Positions 1 to 5,064 of a stretch of DNA of 5,064 nucleotides are shown one piece after another. Origin of the DNA: Sulfurospirillaceae bacterium (lineage in GTDB: Bacteria > Campylobacterota > Campylobacteria > Campylobacterales > Sulfurospirillaceae); the NCBI GenBank assembly GCA_028705785.1, contig JAQWCT010000188.1, forward strand, positions 1 through 5,064. The letters are read 5' to 3'. Both the position numbers and the translations under genes were made by a program. Every line of letters starts with the position of its first letter. Position 1 is the first letter of the stretch. Below the pieces are notes generated by a model. The model was not told where the DNA came from and searched no databases. It saw only the letters and a list, made by a program, of their open reading frames with translations.

Positions 1-977
1 TCTCCGAAAAGTACAACGCCCCCCTTAATGCCATGTTGGCTAAGGAGCATACAAGCTTTTATTGCAGCATTAATACCTGCGTTATCGCCATCGTATGCTA
101 ATATAACTTGAGGATTGCCTCGTGAAAGAAGCGGGATATGCTCACTCGTAAGAGCCGTTCCGAGCGTTGCTACGGCATGGGTAAATCCTGCTTGATGGAG
201 CATCACCACATCCAAATAACCCTCTGTGACGATGATGGAGTGGAGTTTAAAAATACTTTCCTTGGCGAGATGATAGCCATAAAGCAGTTGGGATTTGTTA
301 AAGTGCTTGGTTTGGGGTGAATTGACATATTTGGCAGGATGATTAGTAAGTGTTCGACCTCCAAAGCCGACGATTCTTCCACTGGCAGAATAAATAGGAA
401 AAGTGACTCGTTCGATAAACCTTGCATACGCATTGCCACCCTCACCGATGCCTGCAACGCCGTATTCTACCGCTTCACTCATGGGGTAAGCTCGGCTTCC
501 TAGAAACTGCAAAGATTCTTGCGAAGAGGGTGCGTAGCCTATCTCAAATTTTTCCACCGATGCTTCGGAGATACCTCTTTGGTGGATATAACTTTTTGCA
601 CTTTGGTTATTGTCTAAATTTTTGATATAAAAAAGATTGAGGCTGTCCATCAACTTACTATCTTCTCTTTTTTGACCATCACTTGAGGTATAAGAGAGGG
701 CAAAGTTGACCATGCTTGCTAGTTTTTCGATGGTTTCTGGGTAGCTTAGTTTTTCATATTCCATGACAAATTTAATGCTATCTCCACCTGCGCCACAGGC
801 AAAGCAGTGGTAGATTTGTTTCGCAGGGCTGATGACTAAACTCGGGCTTGTGTCGTTGTGAAACGGGCAGACGCATTTAAAATTTGCCCCATTTTTTTTC
901 AGCTCCAAGTAGTGACCTACTACATCAACAATGTCAAGCCGTTGTTTTAAATTCTCTATGGACGATTTATCTATCAT
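1..977 (-). CDS. dnaG: DNA primase DnaG, N-terminal 325 residues (partial at window edge)
   Basis: DnaG makes the short RNA primers for lagging-strand synthesis, working with the replicative helicase at the fork. Translating the minus strand from ATG at 977 gives an uninterrupted frame to the left edge. A CHC2 zinc-binding domain comes first: Cys37-Pro-Phe-His40, then Cys58 and Cys61 in HCFACGAGGD. The RNA-polymerase core follows, with RFIERVTFPIY and GRIVGFGGRTL at about residues 186-210 and KYVNSPQT at 216-223. The TOPRIM part has Glu252 in VTEGYLDVV and Asp296/Asp298 in YDGDNAG, the expected metal-binding acids. The family is usually about 550-600 residues, so the rest of TOPRIM and the helicase-binding C-terminus lie outside the window. 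The start is firm: no upstream in-frame ATG, GTG or TTG exists before a stop at 1023-1025, and later starts would lose the zinc domain. There is no Shine-Dalgarno sequence before it. Nothing looks broken. Confidence 0.97.
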   Translation of the reverse strand, partial: MIDKSSIENLKQRLDIVDVVGHYLELKKNGANFKCVCPFHNDTSPSLVISPAKQIYHCFACGAGGDSIKFVMEYEKLSYPETIEKLASMVNFALSYTSSDGQKREDSKLMDSLNLFYIKNLDNNQSAKSYIHQRGISEASVEKFEIGYAPSSQESLQFLGSRAYPMSEAVEYGVAGIGEGGNAYARFIERVTFPIYSASGRIVGFGGRTLTNHPAKYVNSPQTKHFNKSQLLYGYHLAKESIFKLHSIIVTEGYLDVVMLHQAGFTHAVATLGTALTSEHIPLLSRGNPQVILAYDGDNAGINAAIKACMLLSQHGIKGGVVLFG

Positions 978-983
978 GGGTAA

Positions 984-992
984 ATTATAGCA
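984..992 (-). promoter_or_regulatory. Putative extended -10 promoter element for dnaG
   Basis: Read on the minus strand this is TGC-TATAAT, a perfect -10 hexamer with an extended -10 TG. It ends only 6 nt before the dnaG ATG at 977. Initiation at the usual distance would place the transcript start at or within a base or two of the ATG, giving a leaderless or nearly leaderless mRNA, in keeping with the missing Shine-Dalgarno sequence. No convincing -35 hexamer is seen, which is usual for Campylobacterota. A weaker TATTAT on the same strand (1001-1006) is an alternative that would leave a leader of about 17 nt. This is inferred from sequence only. Confidence 0.5.
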
Positions 993-996
993 ACTT

Positions 997-1005
997 TGGT
1001 ATAAT
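997..1005 (+). promoter_or_regulatory. Putative extended -10 promoter for the lapB-like/rnhA/rnc/aroC operon
   Basis: The plus strand reads TGG-TATAAT here, a consensus -10 hexamer with an extended -10 TG. Transcription would be expected to start near 1011-1013, leaving a leader of about 25 nt before the TTG start at 1038. That leader contains the 8-bp palindrome CTCTAGAG (1021-1028), which overlaps the ribosome binding site. The element lies back to back with the dnaG -10, with only 10 bp between the two hexamers. No later promoter is evident in the operon, and the overlapping genes leave little room for one, so this is the likely main promoter for all four genes. Confidence 0.6.
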
Positions 1006-1024
1006 AGAGAGCTAAGACTACTCT

Positions 1025-1030
1025 AGAGGG
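1025..1030 (+). promoter_or_regulatory. Shine-Dalgarno sequence that fixes the TTG start at 1038
   Basis: AGAGGG lies 7 nt before the TTG codon at 1038-1040. It supports this unusual start over the first in-frame ATG (codon 12, at 1071), whose upstream sequence has no purine-rich ribosome binding site. Confidence 0.7.
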
Positions 1031-1037
1031 TAATAAT

Positions 1038-2081
1038 TTGGATAATTTTTTTATAGCTTACCGTGACCCAATGTTTGGTATCATCATTCTTTTTGCGATT
1101 GTGTTTATGCTCTCTTTTGCCAATTATTGGTGGGGCGTTTTTAAGCATAAAGAGGAAAAACAGAGCATTGAAAAGTTTGTTAAAAAGTTTGAAATCGTCA
1201 CGGACGAGAGTGAGTACAAAAAACTTTTAGAAGATTTTTCAATTCCCTTAGAATCTTTAGCGCTTTTAGCCCATGCGTACAGCAAAAGCGGGGATTTTGA
1301 AAAGGCTATCAACATCTATTTGGTGGCACTTAAAAGAGTTAAAGGCAGAGAAGAAAAGCAGTATTTGCTCTCAACGCTGGGCAAAACTTACTTTAAAGCA
1401 GGTTTTTTGCGCCGAAGTGCGGAGATTTTTTTAGAATCACTGCGTTTACATCCCCGAAATGAAGAATCACTCAAGTATCTCACAGTTGCCTATGAGCAAC
1501 TCCAAGAGTATACCAAAGCCGCGGAAGTACTTGATTCACTCGAAGAAATGGGTGCTAAAGTGGGTGTGCAAAAAAACTTTCTGAGTGCATTAGCCATCAT
1601 CAAAGACAATGCGTTAAGCGATAGCCAAAAAGTAGAAAAACTCTCAACATTAGCCAAACAAGAGCCTTCTTTAAAACGCAAATTATTTGAATTTATGCAA
1701 CACAATAGCATCAAAATAGAGCCTTCCTTTTTTGAAACTTTACCCTTTGAAGACATGGTGGATTTGTTATGGTTCATGGATAGCTCGGTGTTTGACATCT
1801 CTACATGTAAAGATTCTTTTGTAAGACAAATTGCTATGGCAAAGGGCTTTATCCCCTATCAAGAGGTTCCAAATCCTAGCTTTGAACTTGAGGTTTTAGG
1901 GAAGCTTCACTCTTTGGGTTATGACAAAATGGGATTGGGTTTTGAGTATGTGTGTGGTGAGTGTAAGCAAGTTTTCCCTGTGCATTTTTACAGGTGTCCA
2001 AGTTGTCAAAGTATCAGTAGTGTCAACATTCAAATGTCGATAACCAAAGCGCATCATGAAGAAAATAGCTCTTTTCTGTGA
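1038..2081 (+). CDS. LapB/YciM-like membrane-anchored TPR protein with C-terminal zinc ribbon
   Basis: The predicted protein has 347 residues. Residues 1-12 form a short polar N-terminus, residues 13-32 are a strongly hydrophobic single membrane segment, and a basic stretch (KHKEEK) follows, so the rest should face the cytoplasm. TPR-like helical pairs occupy about 70-103, 106-139 and 142-170 (for example LGKTYFKAGFLRRSAEIF). Residues 175-295 look helical but more diverged. The C-terminus holds a rubredoxin-like zinc ribbon with Cys306-x2-Cys309 and Cys320-x2-Cys323 (YVCGECK, then YRCPSCQSISS). The order of anchor, TPRs and ribbon, and the local wording of the second TPR and the ribbon, match E. 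coli LapB (YciM), about 389 residues, which promotes FtsH degradation of LpxC and so limits lipopolysaccharide synthesis. The same role here is inference; a general TPR scaffold is the alternative. It starts with TTG and overlaps rnhA by 26 nt. Database entries would probably call it a TPR or hypothetical protein. Confidence 0.9.
   Translation: MDNFFIAYRDPMFGIIILFAIVFMLSFANYWWGVFKHKEEKQSIEKFVKKFEIVTDESEYKKLLEDFSIPLESLALLAHAYSKSGDFEKAINIYLVALKRVKGREEKQYLLSTLGKTYFKAGFLRRSAEIFLESLRLHPRNEESLKYLTVAYEQLQEYTKAAEVLDSLEEMGAKVGVQKNFLSALAIIKDNALSDSQKVEKLSTLAKQEPSLKRKLFEFMQHNSIKIEPSFFETLPFEDMVDLLWFMDSSVFDISTCKDSFVRQIAMAKGFIPYQEVPNPSFELEVLGKLHSLGYDKMGLGFEYVCGECKQVFPVHFYRCPSCQSISSVNIQMSITKAHHEENSSFL
1802..1810. 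repeat. Near-copy of the TTACATGTAA palindrome (9/10, CTACATGTAA)
   Basis: TACATGTAA lies inside the LapB-like gene; the preceding base is C instead of T. In frame it encodes part of Ser-Thr-Cys-Lys. It is the only ACATGT in the window that is not a full 10-bp copy. Confidence 0.6.
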
Positions 2082-2481
2082 TGGTTCATCCTTGGGAAAT
2101 CCAGGGTTTGGAGGCTACTGTGCGATTTTGCGTTATGGAGAAAATGAACGCATCATCAGTGGTGGGCAAAAAGATGCGACCAATAACCAGATGGAACTTC
2201 TCGCTGTTATCAAAGGACTTGAAGCACTTAGGGAACCTTGTGAAGTGACTATCACGAGTGATTCGAGTTATGTGGTCAAAGGTATCAATGAGTGGCTAAG
2301 TGGTTGGGTGAAAAAAAACTTTGCTAAGGTCAAAAACCCTGAGCTTTGGGAGTATTATTTGCAAGTGGCTAAGGGGCATAAAATCAAAGCAATTTGGGTG
2401 CGAGGGCACAATGGACACGAGGAAAATGAACGATGCGATATTATCGCTAAAAATGAAGCAACACAACTAAAGGAGTCGTAG
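2056..2481 (+). CDS. rnhA: Ribonuclease HI
   Basis: This enzyme cuts the RNA strand of RNA:DNA hybrids, helping to remove lagging-strand primers and R-loops in the cytoplasm. The 141-residue protein carries the full type-1 active site: Asp9 in LFCDGSSLGNPG, Glu47 in NNQMELLA, Asp69 in TSDSSYV and Asp128 in ENERCD, plus His118 in VRGHNGH, equivalent to the E. coli catalytic His124. It is about 14 residues shorter than E. coli RNase HI (155), mainly at the C-terminus and in a slightly trimmed basic protrusion (about 80-95, WLSGWVKKNFAKVKNPE), which still keeps Trp and Lys residues for hybrid binding. The ATG is set by family alignment, with the first catalytic Asp at residue 9. It has no clear Shine-Dalgarno sequence and lies 26 nt inside the upstream gene, so translation is probably coupled to it. 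It ends one base into rnc. Confidence 0.97.
   Translation: MKKIALFCDGSSLGNPGFGGYCAILRYGENERIISGGQKDATNNQMELLAVIKGLEALREPCEVTITSDSSYVVKGINEWLSGWVKKNFAKVKNPELWEYYLQVAKGHKIKAIWVRGHNGHEENERCDIIAKNEATQLKES
2470..2475 (+). promoter_or_regulatory. Shine-Dalgarno sequence for rnc
   Basis: AAGGAG lies 5 nt before the GTG start of rnc, inside the last codons of rnhA. It supports the GTG at 2481-2483, which shares its first G with the rnhA stop (TAGTG). Confidence 0.75.
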
Positions 2482-3164
2482 TGAATCAAAGATTAGAAGC
2501 GTTACAGAAGCGTTTGGGTTATCAGTTTAAAAATCAAAACCTGATAACCGAGGCACTCACCCACAAAAGCTCAAAGCAACCGTATAACAATGAACGGTTA
2601 GAGTTTTTAGGTGATGCGGTATTGGATTTAATCGTTGGAGAGTATCTTTTTCATGAGTTTACCGCAGTCGCAGAAGGTGAACTTTCAAAGCTAAGAGCTT
2701 CCCTTGTTAATGAAAAAAGTTTTGAAAAATTAGCGAGATTGCTTGGACTTGGCGAGTGTATCTACATCTCTTTGGCGGAGGAAAACAACAGTGGGCGAGA
2801 AAAATCTTCTATCCTCTCCAATGCATTTGAAGCGATTATGGGGGCGTTATACCTTGAAGCTGGGCTTGAAAAAGCCAGAGAATTAGCCATAGCCTTGATG
2901 GAAGAAGCGTATCCTAAGATCAATATGGACGCCATTTTTAGAGACCATAAAACAACTTTGCAAGAACTAACCCAAGCCTATTACGGTGAAACGCCTGAAT
3001 ATCGTTTGGTGCGCTCATTTGGCCCCGACCACAAAAAAGAGTTTGAGATAGCCGTGAGTGTGCGAGGCAATGACCTTTCAAGTGCGTGTGGAAAAAGCAA
3101 AAAAGAGGCACAGCAAAAAGCGGCACAGTTGGCATTGGAGATACTGAGGAGTGAAAAAAGATGA
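2481..3164 (+). CDS. rnc: Ribonuclease III
   Basis: RNase III cleaves double-stranded RNA, including the rRNA precursor and structured or antisense-paired mRNAs, as a dimer. The 227-residue length is typical (E. coli 226). The endonuclease domain (about 5-128) contains the family signature NERLEFLGDAVLD at 37-49 with Glu38, Glu41 and Asp45, then Glu65 in AEGELSKLR and Glu117 in NAFEAIMGA. A double-stranded RNA-binding domain covers about 155-224, ending with the KSKKEAQQKAAQLAL helix. Numbering runs in register with E. coli, and at position 114, where E. coli has a metal-site Asp, this protein has Asn (codon AAT at 2820-2822). All other active-site acids are present, so I expect an active enzyme, but this deserves checking. 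The GTG start has a good Shine-Dalgarno sequence. The gene overlaps rnhA by 1 nt and aroC by 4 nt (ATGA), indicating coupled translation in one operon. Confidence 0.97.
   Translation: MNQRLEALQKRLGYQFKNQNLITEALTHKSSKQPYNNERLEFLGDAVLDLIVGEYLFHEFTAVAEGELSKLRASLVNEKSFEKLARLLGLGECIYISLAEENNSGREKSSILSNAFEAIMGALYLEAGLEKARELAIALMEEAYPKINMDAIFRDHKTTLQELTQAYYGETPEYRLVRSFGPDHKKEFEIAVSVRGNDLSSACGKSKKEAQQKAAQLALEILRSEKR
3146..3151 (+). promoter_or_regulatory. Shine-Dalgarno sequence for aroC
   Basis: GAGGAG lies 9 nt before the aroC ATG, within the last codons of rnc. The ATGA overlap of start and stop suggests that ribosomes ending rnc can restart on aroC. Confidence 0.65.
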
Positions 3165-4234
3165 ACACTTTTGGAAAAGCTTTTAGCTTTACAACTTTTG
3201 GAGAATCTCATGGCAAAGCCGTTGGATGTGTCGTTGATGGTGTTCCCGCTGGTCTAAATATTGATAGTGCTTTTATTCAAAATGAACTAGACCGTCGTCG
3301 TCCTGGACTCAACAAATTTTCAACAGCGCGCAAAGAGGGTGATAAAGTAGAGATTTTAAGTGGTGTTTTTGAAGGCCTTAGTACAGGCACGCCCATCGCT
3401 TTGGTGATTTTTAATGAAGACCAAAAGAGTGGGGATTATGAGAGTATTAAAAACCTTTTCCGCCCTGGACATGCGGATTTTACCTATTTTCATAAATATG
3501 GATTGAGGGATTATCGCGGTGGTGGGCGTTCAAGTGCAAGAGAAACAGCCGCGCGCGTGGCGGCTGGTGCAGTTGCAAAACTCCTCCTCCAATCCTTACA
3601 TGTAAAGGTGCAAAGCGGTGTTTGTGCCATCGGTGAGATAGAAGCAAAAAATTATGATTTTTCGCATGTAGCGCACAGTGAGATTTATGCTTTAGATAGT
3701 GCGGTTGAAGAAGCGCAAAAGGCGTTGATTAAAGAGGTTAAAGAGGCGCATGATTCTGTCGGTGGTGTGGCTATGGTGAGGATTGAGGGCGCACCCAAGG
3801 GTTTAGGTGAGCCAATTTATTATAAACTAGACGCTCTTTTAGCAGATGCCATGATGGGTATCAATGGGGTAAAAGCTGTGGAGATAGGTGAGGGGTGTCA
3901 TGCTTCAAAACTTCGAGGTTCACAAAACAATGATGCAATCACGCAAGAGGGATTTGTGACCAACAAAAGTGGCGGTATTTTGGGTGGCATCAGCAATGGT
4001 GATGTCATTACATGTAAGGTTTATTTTAAGCCAACCCCTTCGATTTTTTTACCTCAAAACACTATCGACAAAGAGGGACATGCTCTTACATGTAACCTCA
4101 AAGGAAGACACGACCCTTGTATCGCTGTGCGAGGAAGTGTCGTCGCAGAATCGATGGCGGCTTTGGTCATTGCGGATTTACTACTTCTTAATATGGGCTC
4201 AAAATTGGAAAACCTTCAAAAGGTTTACATGTAA
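3161..4234 (+). CDS. aroC: Chorismate synthase
   Basis: AroC carries out the last shikimate-pathway step, converting 5-enolpyruvylshikimate-3-phosphate to chorismate with loss of phosphate, using reduced FMN. Chorismate feeds aromatic amino acids, folate and quinones. The 357-residue length is normal (E. coli 361). The family signatures are present: FGESHGKAVG with His17 at residues 13-22, RRRPG at 45-49, RPGHADFTY with His104 at 101-109, GGGRSSARETAARVAAGA at 120-137, KPTPSI at 290-295 and GRHDPC at 315-320. His17 and His104 match the two conserved catalytic histidines. It is the last gene of the operon and overlaps the convergent kinase gene by 10 nt. It contains four perfect TTACATGTAA palindromes at 3596, 4008, 4086 and 4225, in all three reading frames; two of them encode Thr-Cys pairs just before the KPTPSI and GRHDPC motifs. 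Monofunctional, with no fused flavin reductase domain. Confidence 0.98.
   Translation: MNTFGKAFSFTTFGESHGKAVGCVVDGVPAGLNIDSAFIQNELDRRRPGLNKFSTARKEGDKVEILSGVFEGLSTGTPIALVIFNEDQKSGDYESIKNLFRPGHADFTYFHKYGLRDYRGGGRSSARETAARVAAGAVAKLLLQSLHVKVQSGVCAIGEIEAKNYDFSHVAHSEIYALDSAVEEAQKALIKEVKEAHDSVGGVAMVRIEGAPKGLGEPIYYKLDALLADAMMGINGVKAVEIGEGCHASKLRGSQNNDAITQEGFVTNKSGGILGGISNGDVITCKVYFKPTPSIFLPQNTIDKEGHALTCNLKGRHDPCIAVRGSVVAESMAALVIADLLLLNMGSKLENLQKVYM
3596..3605. repeat. TTACATGTAA palindrome, copy 1
   Basis: Perfect 10-bp palindrome inside aroC, in frame 0 of the gene (TTA-CAT-GTA-A, giving Leu146-His-Val-Lys). One of four identical copies in aroC. Confidence 0.85.
4008..4017. repeat. TTACATGTAA palindrome, copy 2
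   Basis: Perfect 10-bp palindrome inside aroC in a different frame from copy 1, giving Ile283-Thr-Cys-Lys just before the conserved KPTPSI motif. Confidence 0.85.
4086..4095. repeat. TTACATGTAA palindrome, copy 3
   Basis: Perfect 10-bp palindrome inside aroC, in the same frame as copy 2, giving Leu309-Thr-Cys-Asn just before the conserved GRHDPC motif. Its centre is 78 bp from that of copy 2. Confidence 0.85.
4210..4226. terminator. Weak hairpin at the aroC/kinase junction, possible terminator of the kinase gene
   Basis: AAACCTT-CAA-AAGGTTT forms a perfect 7-bp stem with a 3-nt loop. On the minus strand it begins at the kinase stop codon and is followed by TCCAATTTT, a broken T-run, so it could be a weak terminator for the kinase transcript. 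On the plus strand no T-run follows. The stem is AT-rich with two G:C pairs and lies inside aroC coding sequence, so its role is uncertain. Confidence 0.3.
4225..4234. repeat. TTACATGTAA palindrome, copy 4, shared stop region of two convergent genes
   Basis: This copy coincides exactly with the 10-nt tail-to-tail overlap of aroC and the histidine kinase gene. Because it is a palindrome, each gene reads TAC-ATG-TAA, so both proteins end Tyr-Met-stop. Its first two bases also belong to the right arm of the adjacent 7-bp hairpin (4210-4226). Confidence 0.9.
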
Positions 4235-5064
4235 GGAAGCTTGATTGTAAAACAGGCTCCTTCTTCTTTATTTGAAACACTCAAATTGCCATGAAGATGT
4301 TTTTCAATGATAATCTTACTCATATAAAGCCCCAAACCTGTTCCATTTTTTTCACTTTTAGTTGAAAAATAAGGCTCAAAAATCTTATGCATATTTTCTT
4401 GTTTAATGCCTCCTCCATTGTCGCAAATAGTTGCAATAAGATACTCTGGTGTCTCTTCGAGATGAACACTAATCCAATGAGGCGTTATCACATTTTGCTC
4501 CATCGCTTCTTTGGCATTTTTAAGAAGATTGAGAAAAACTTGCATCAATTCTCTGGAATAAATCTCTATTTTGGTATCGCTTTGTAGATCGAGTCTAATC
4601 TCAATGTTATTGTTTTCAAAACTCTTTTGCATGAGTTTGAGCGCATCTTCTACAACGCTTCTAATGGTGACAAGTTCTTTACTTTTATTGGGTTTGAAAA
4701 AATTTCTAAAATCATCAATGGTCGTAGAAAGATGCTCTGTTTGGCTAAGGATGTCATGGGTTTGTTTTTGAAATTCTTCTTTGTTGATATTTTCAAGTTC
4801 AATGTCAAGGAGCATATTATTAGCACACATGGCAATGACACTGATGGGCTGTCTCCATTGATGGGCAATCATGTTGATCATCTCACCCATGGCAGCATTT
4901 CGAGATTGTGCCAATAGAAGCTCACTCGTTTCTCTTAACTTAGTTGCGTTGCGTTTTCTTTGTACGAGTCTCCAAACTTCGTTGGCAACAAATTGAAGTG
5001 TTTCAAGATCTTGGTCATCATAATCTAGGGCTTTATTGCCAATACCACAAAGCATAACCACTTT
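4225..5064 (-). CDS. Sensor histidine kinase, C-terminal 279 residues (partial at window edge)
   Basis: The frame is open to the right edge, so the true start lies outside; the GTG at 5061 is internal. Numbering from the edge, residues 1-38 look like the end of a GAF sensor domain (GIGNKALDYDDQDLETL). Residues 36-57 form a helical linker. The dimerisation/phosphoacceptor domain follows at about 57-125, with the H-box MIAHQWRQPISV and its phospho-accepting His68 (codon at 4861-4863). The ATPase domain (about 165-278) has the N-box NLLKNAKEAM with Asn179 and Asn183, G1 box DNGGGI (215-220), F-box FEPYFSTK (229-236) and G2 box GTGLGL (241-246). All catalytic motifs are intact. It should autophosphorylate and pass phosphate to a separate response regulator, as no receiver domain follows. 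HQWRQP kinases are abundant in Campylobacterota and often have PAS, GAF or Cache sensors. The signal and partner cannot be read from this window. It converges on aroC with a 10-nt overlap. Confidence 0.95.
   Translation of the reverse strand, partial: KVVMLCGIGNKALDYDDQDLETLQFVANEVWRLVQRKRNATKLRETSELLLAQSRNAAMGEMINMIAHQWRQPISVIAMCANNMLLDIELENINKEEFQKQTHDILSQTEHLSTTIDDFRNFFKPNKSKELVTIRSVVEDALKLMQKSFENNNIEIRLDLQSDTKIEIYSRELMQVFLNLLKNAKEAMEQNVITPHWISVHLEETPEYLIATICDNGGGIKQENMHKIFEPYFSTKSEKNGTGLGLYMSKIIIEKHLHGNLSVSNKEEGACFTIKLPYM

Noticed and set aside
138..625. Several open frames in both orientations inside the left 650 bp
   Set aside because: They lie over the continuous DnaG reading frame, whose zinc-finger and TOPRIM motifs are unmistakable; none has a recognisable domain or ribosome binding site.
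1021..1028. Palindrome CTCTAGAG in the leader of the LapB-like gene as an operator or hairpin
   Set aside because: It is short and has no loop to form a hairpin, and half of it is simply the Shine-Dalgarno sequence; not enough to call an operator.
1490..1798. 102-codon minus-strand open frame within the LapB-like gene
   Set aside because: It is antisense to a well-supported coding frame, and its translation is a Ser/Leu-rich composition typical of an antisense shadow.
3969..4244. 91-codon plus-strand open frame over the 3' end of aroC
   Set aside because: It is an alternative frame of aroC, whose own frame carries KPTPSI and GRHDPC here; no ribosome binding site or domain supports it.
4387..4917. 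Plus-strand open frames opposite the histidine kinase
   Set aside because: They are antisense to the H, N, G1 and F boxes of an intact kinase; no promoter or ribosome binding site was seen.
5059..5061. GTG as a true start of the histidine kinase
   Set aside because: The frame continues to the window edge and the sequence after it is the tail of a GAF domain, so this is an internal Val codon.

Overview
The window looks like a chromosomal housekeeping segment from a Campylobacterota (epsilonproteobacterial) genome, most probably Sulfurospirillum or a close relative. This is judged from the gene order primase / TPR protein / RNase HI / RNase III / chorismate synthase, which I remember from Campylobacter, from the protein sequences, from the modest GC content, and from the AHQWRQP-type histidine kinase. 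The genus is an inference. No mobile element, tRNA, rRNA or CRISPR array was seen.

Layout: dnaG runs leftward from 977 off the left edge (325 N-terminal codons present, C-terminal part missing). A 60-bp divergent intergenic region (978-1037) holds two back-to-back extended -10 elements. From it a tight rightward operon runs to 4234: a membrane-anchored TPR/zinc-ribbon protein that looks like LapB/YciM (1038-2081, TTG start), rnhA (2056-2481), rnc (2481-3164) and aroC (3161-4234). Each gene overlaps the next, by 26, 1 and 4 nt. A sensor histidine kinase gene on the minus strand enters from the right edge and ends at 4225, overlapping the end of aroC tail to tail by 10 nt. No stretch over 300 bases lacks a gene.

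How the genes fit together: primase makes RNA primers, RNase HI removes RNA from RNA:DNA hybrids and RNase III cuts double-stranded RNA, so three RNA-handling enzymes lie together. AroC supplies chorismate for aromatic amino acids and folates, and the LapB-like protein suggests envelope or lipopolysaccharide control. The operon therefore mixes functions and is probably held together by shared expression.

The most unusual signal is the perfect 10-bp palindrome TTACATGTAA. It occurs four times within 640 bp, all in aroC and in all three reading frames, with a fifth 9/10 copy in the LapB-like gene. The last copy forms the shared end of aroC and the kinase gene, so both proteins end Tyr-Met-stop from the same 10 bp read in opposite directions. 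Other points to check are the LapB-like architecture, Asn in place of the usual catalytic-site Asp114 in RNase III, and a dnaG start with no Shine-Dalgarno sequence and a -10 element only 6 nt upstream.
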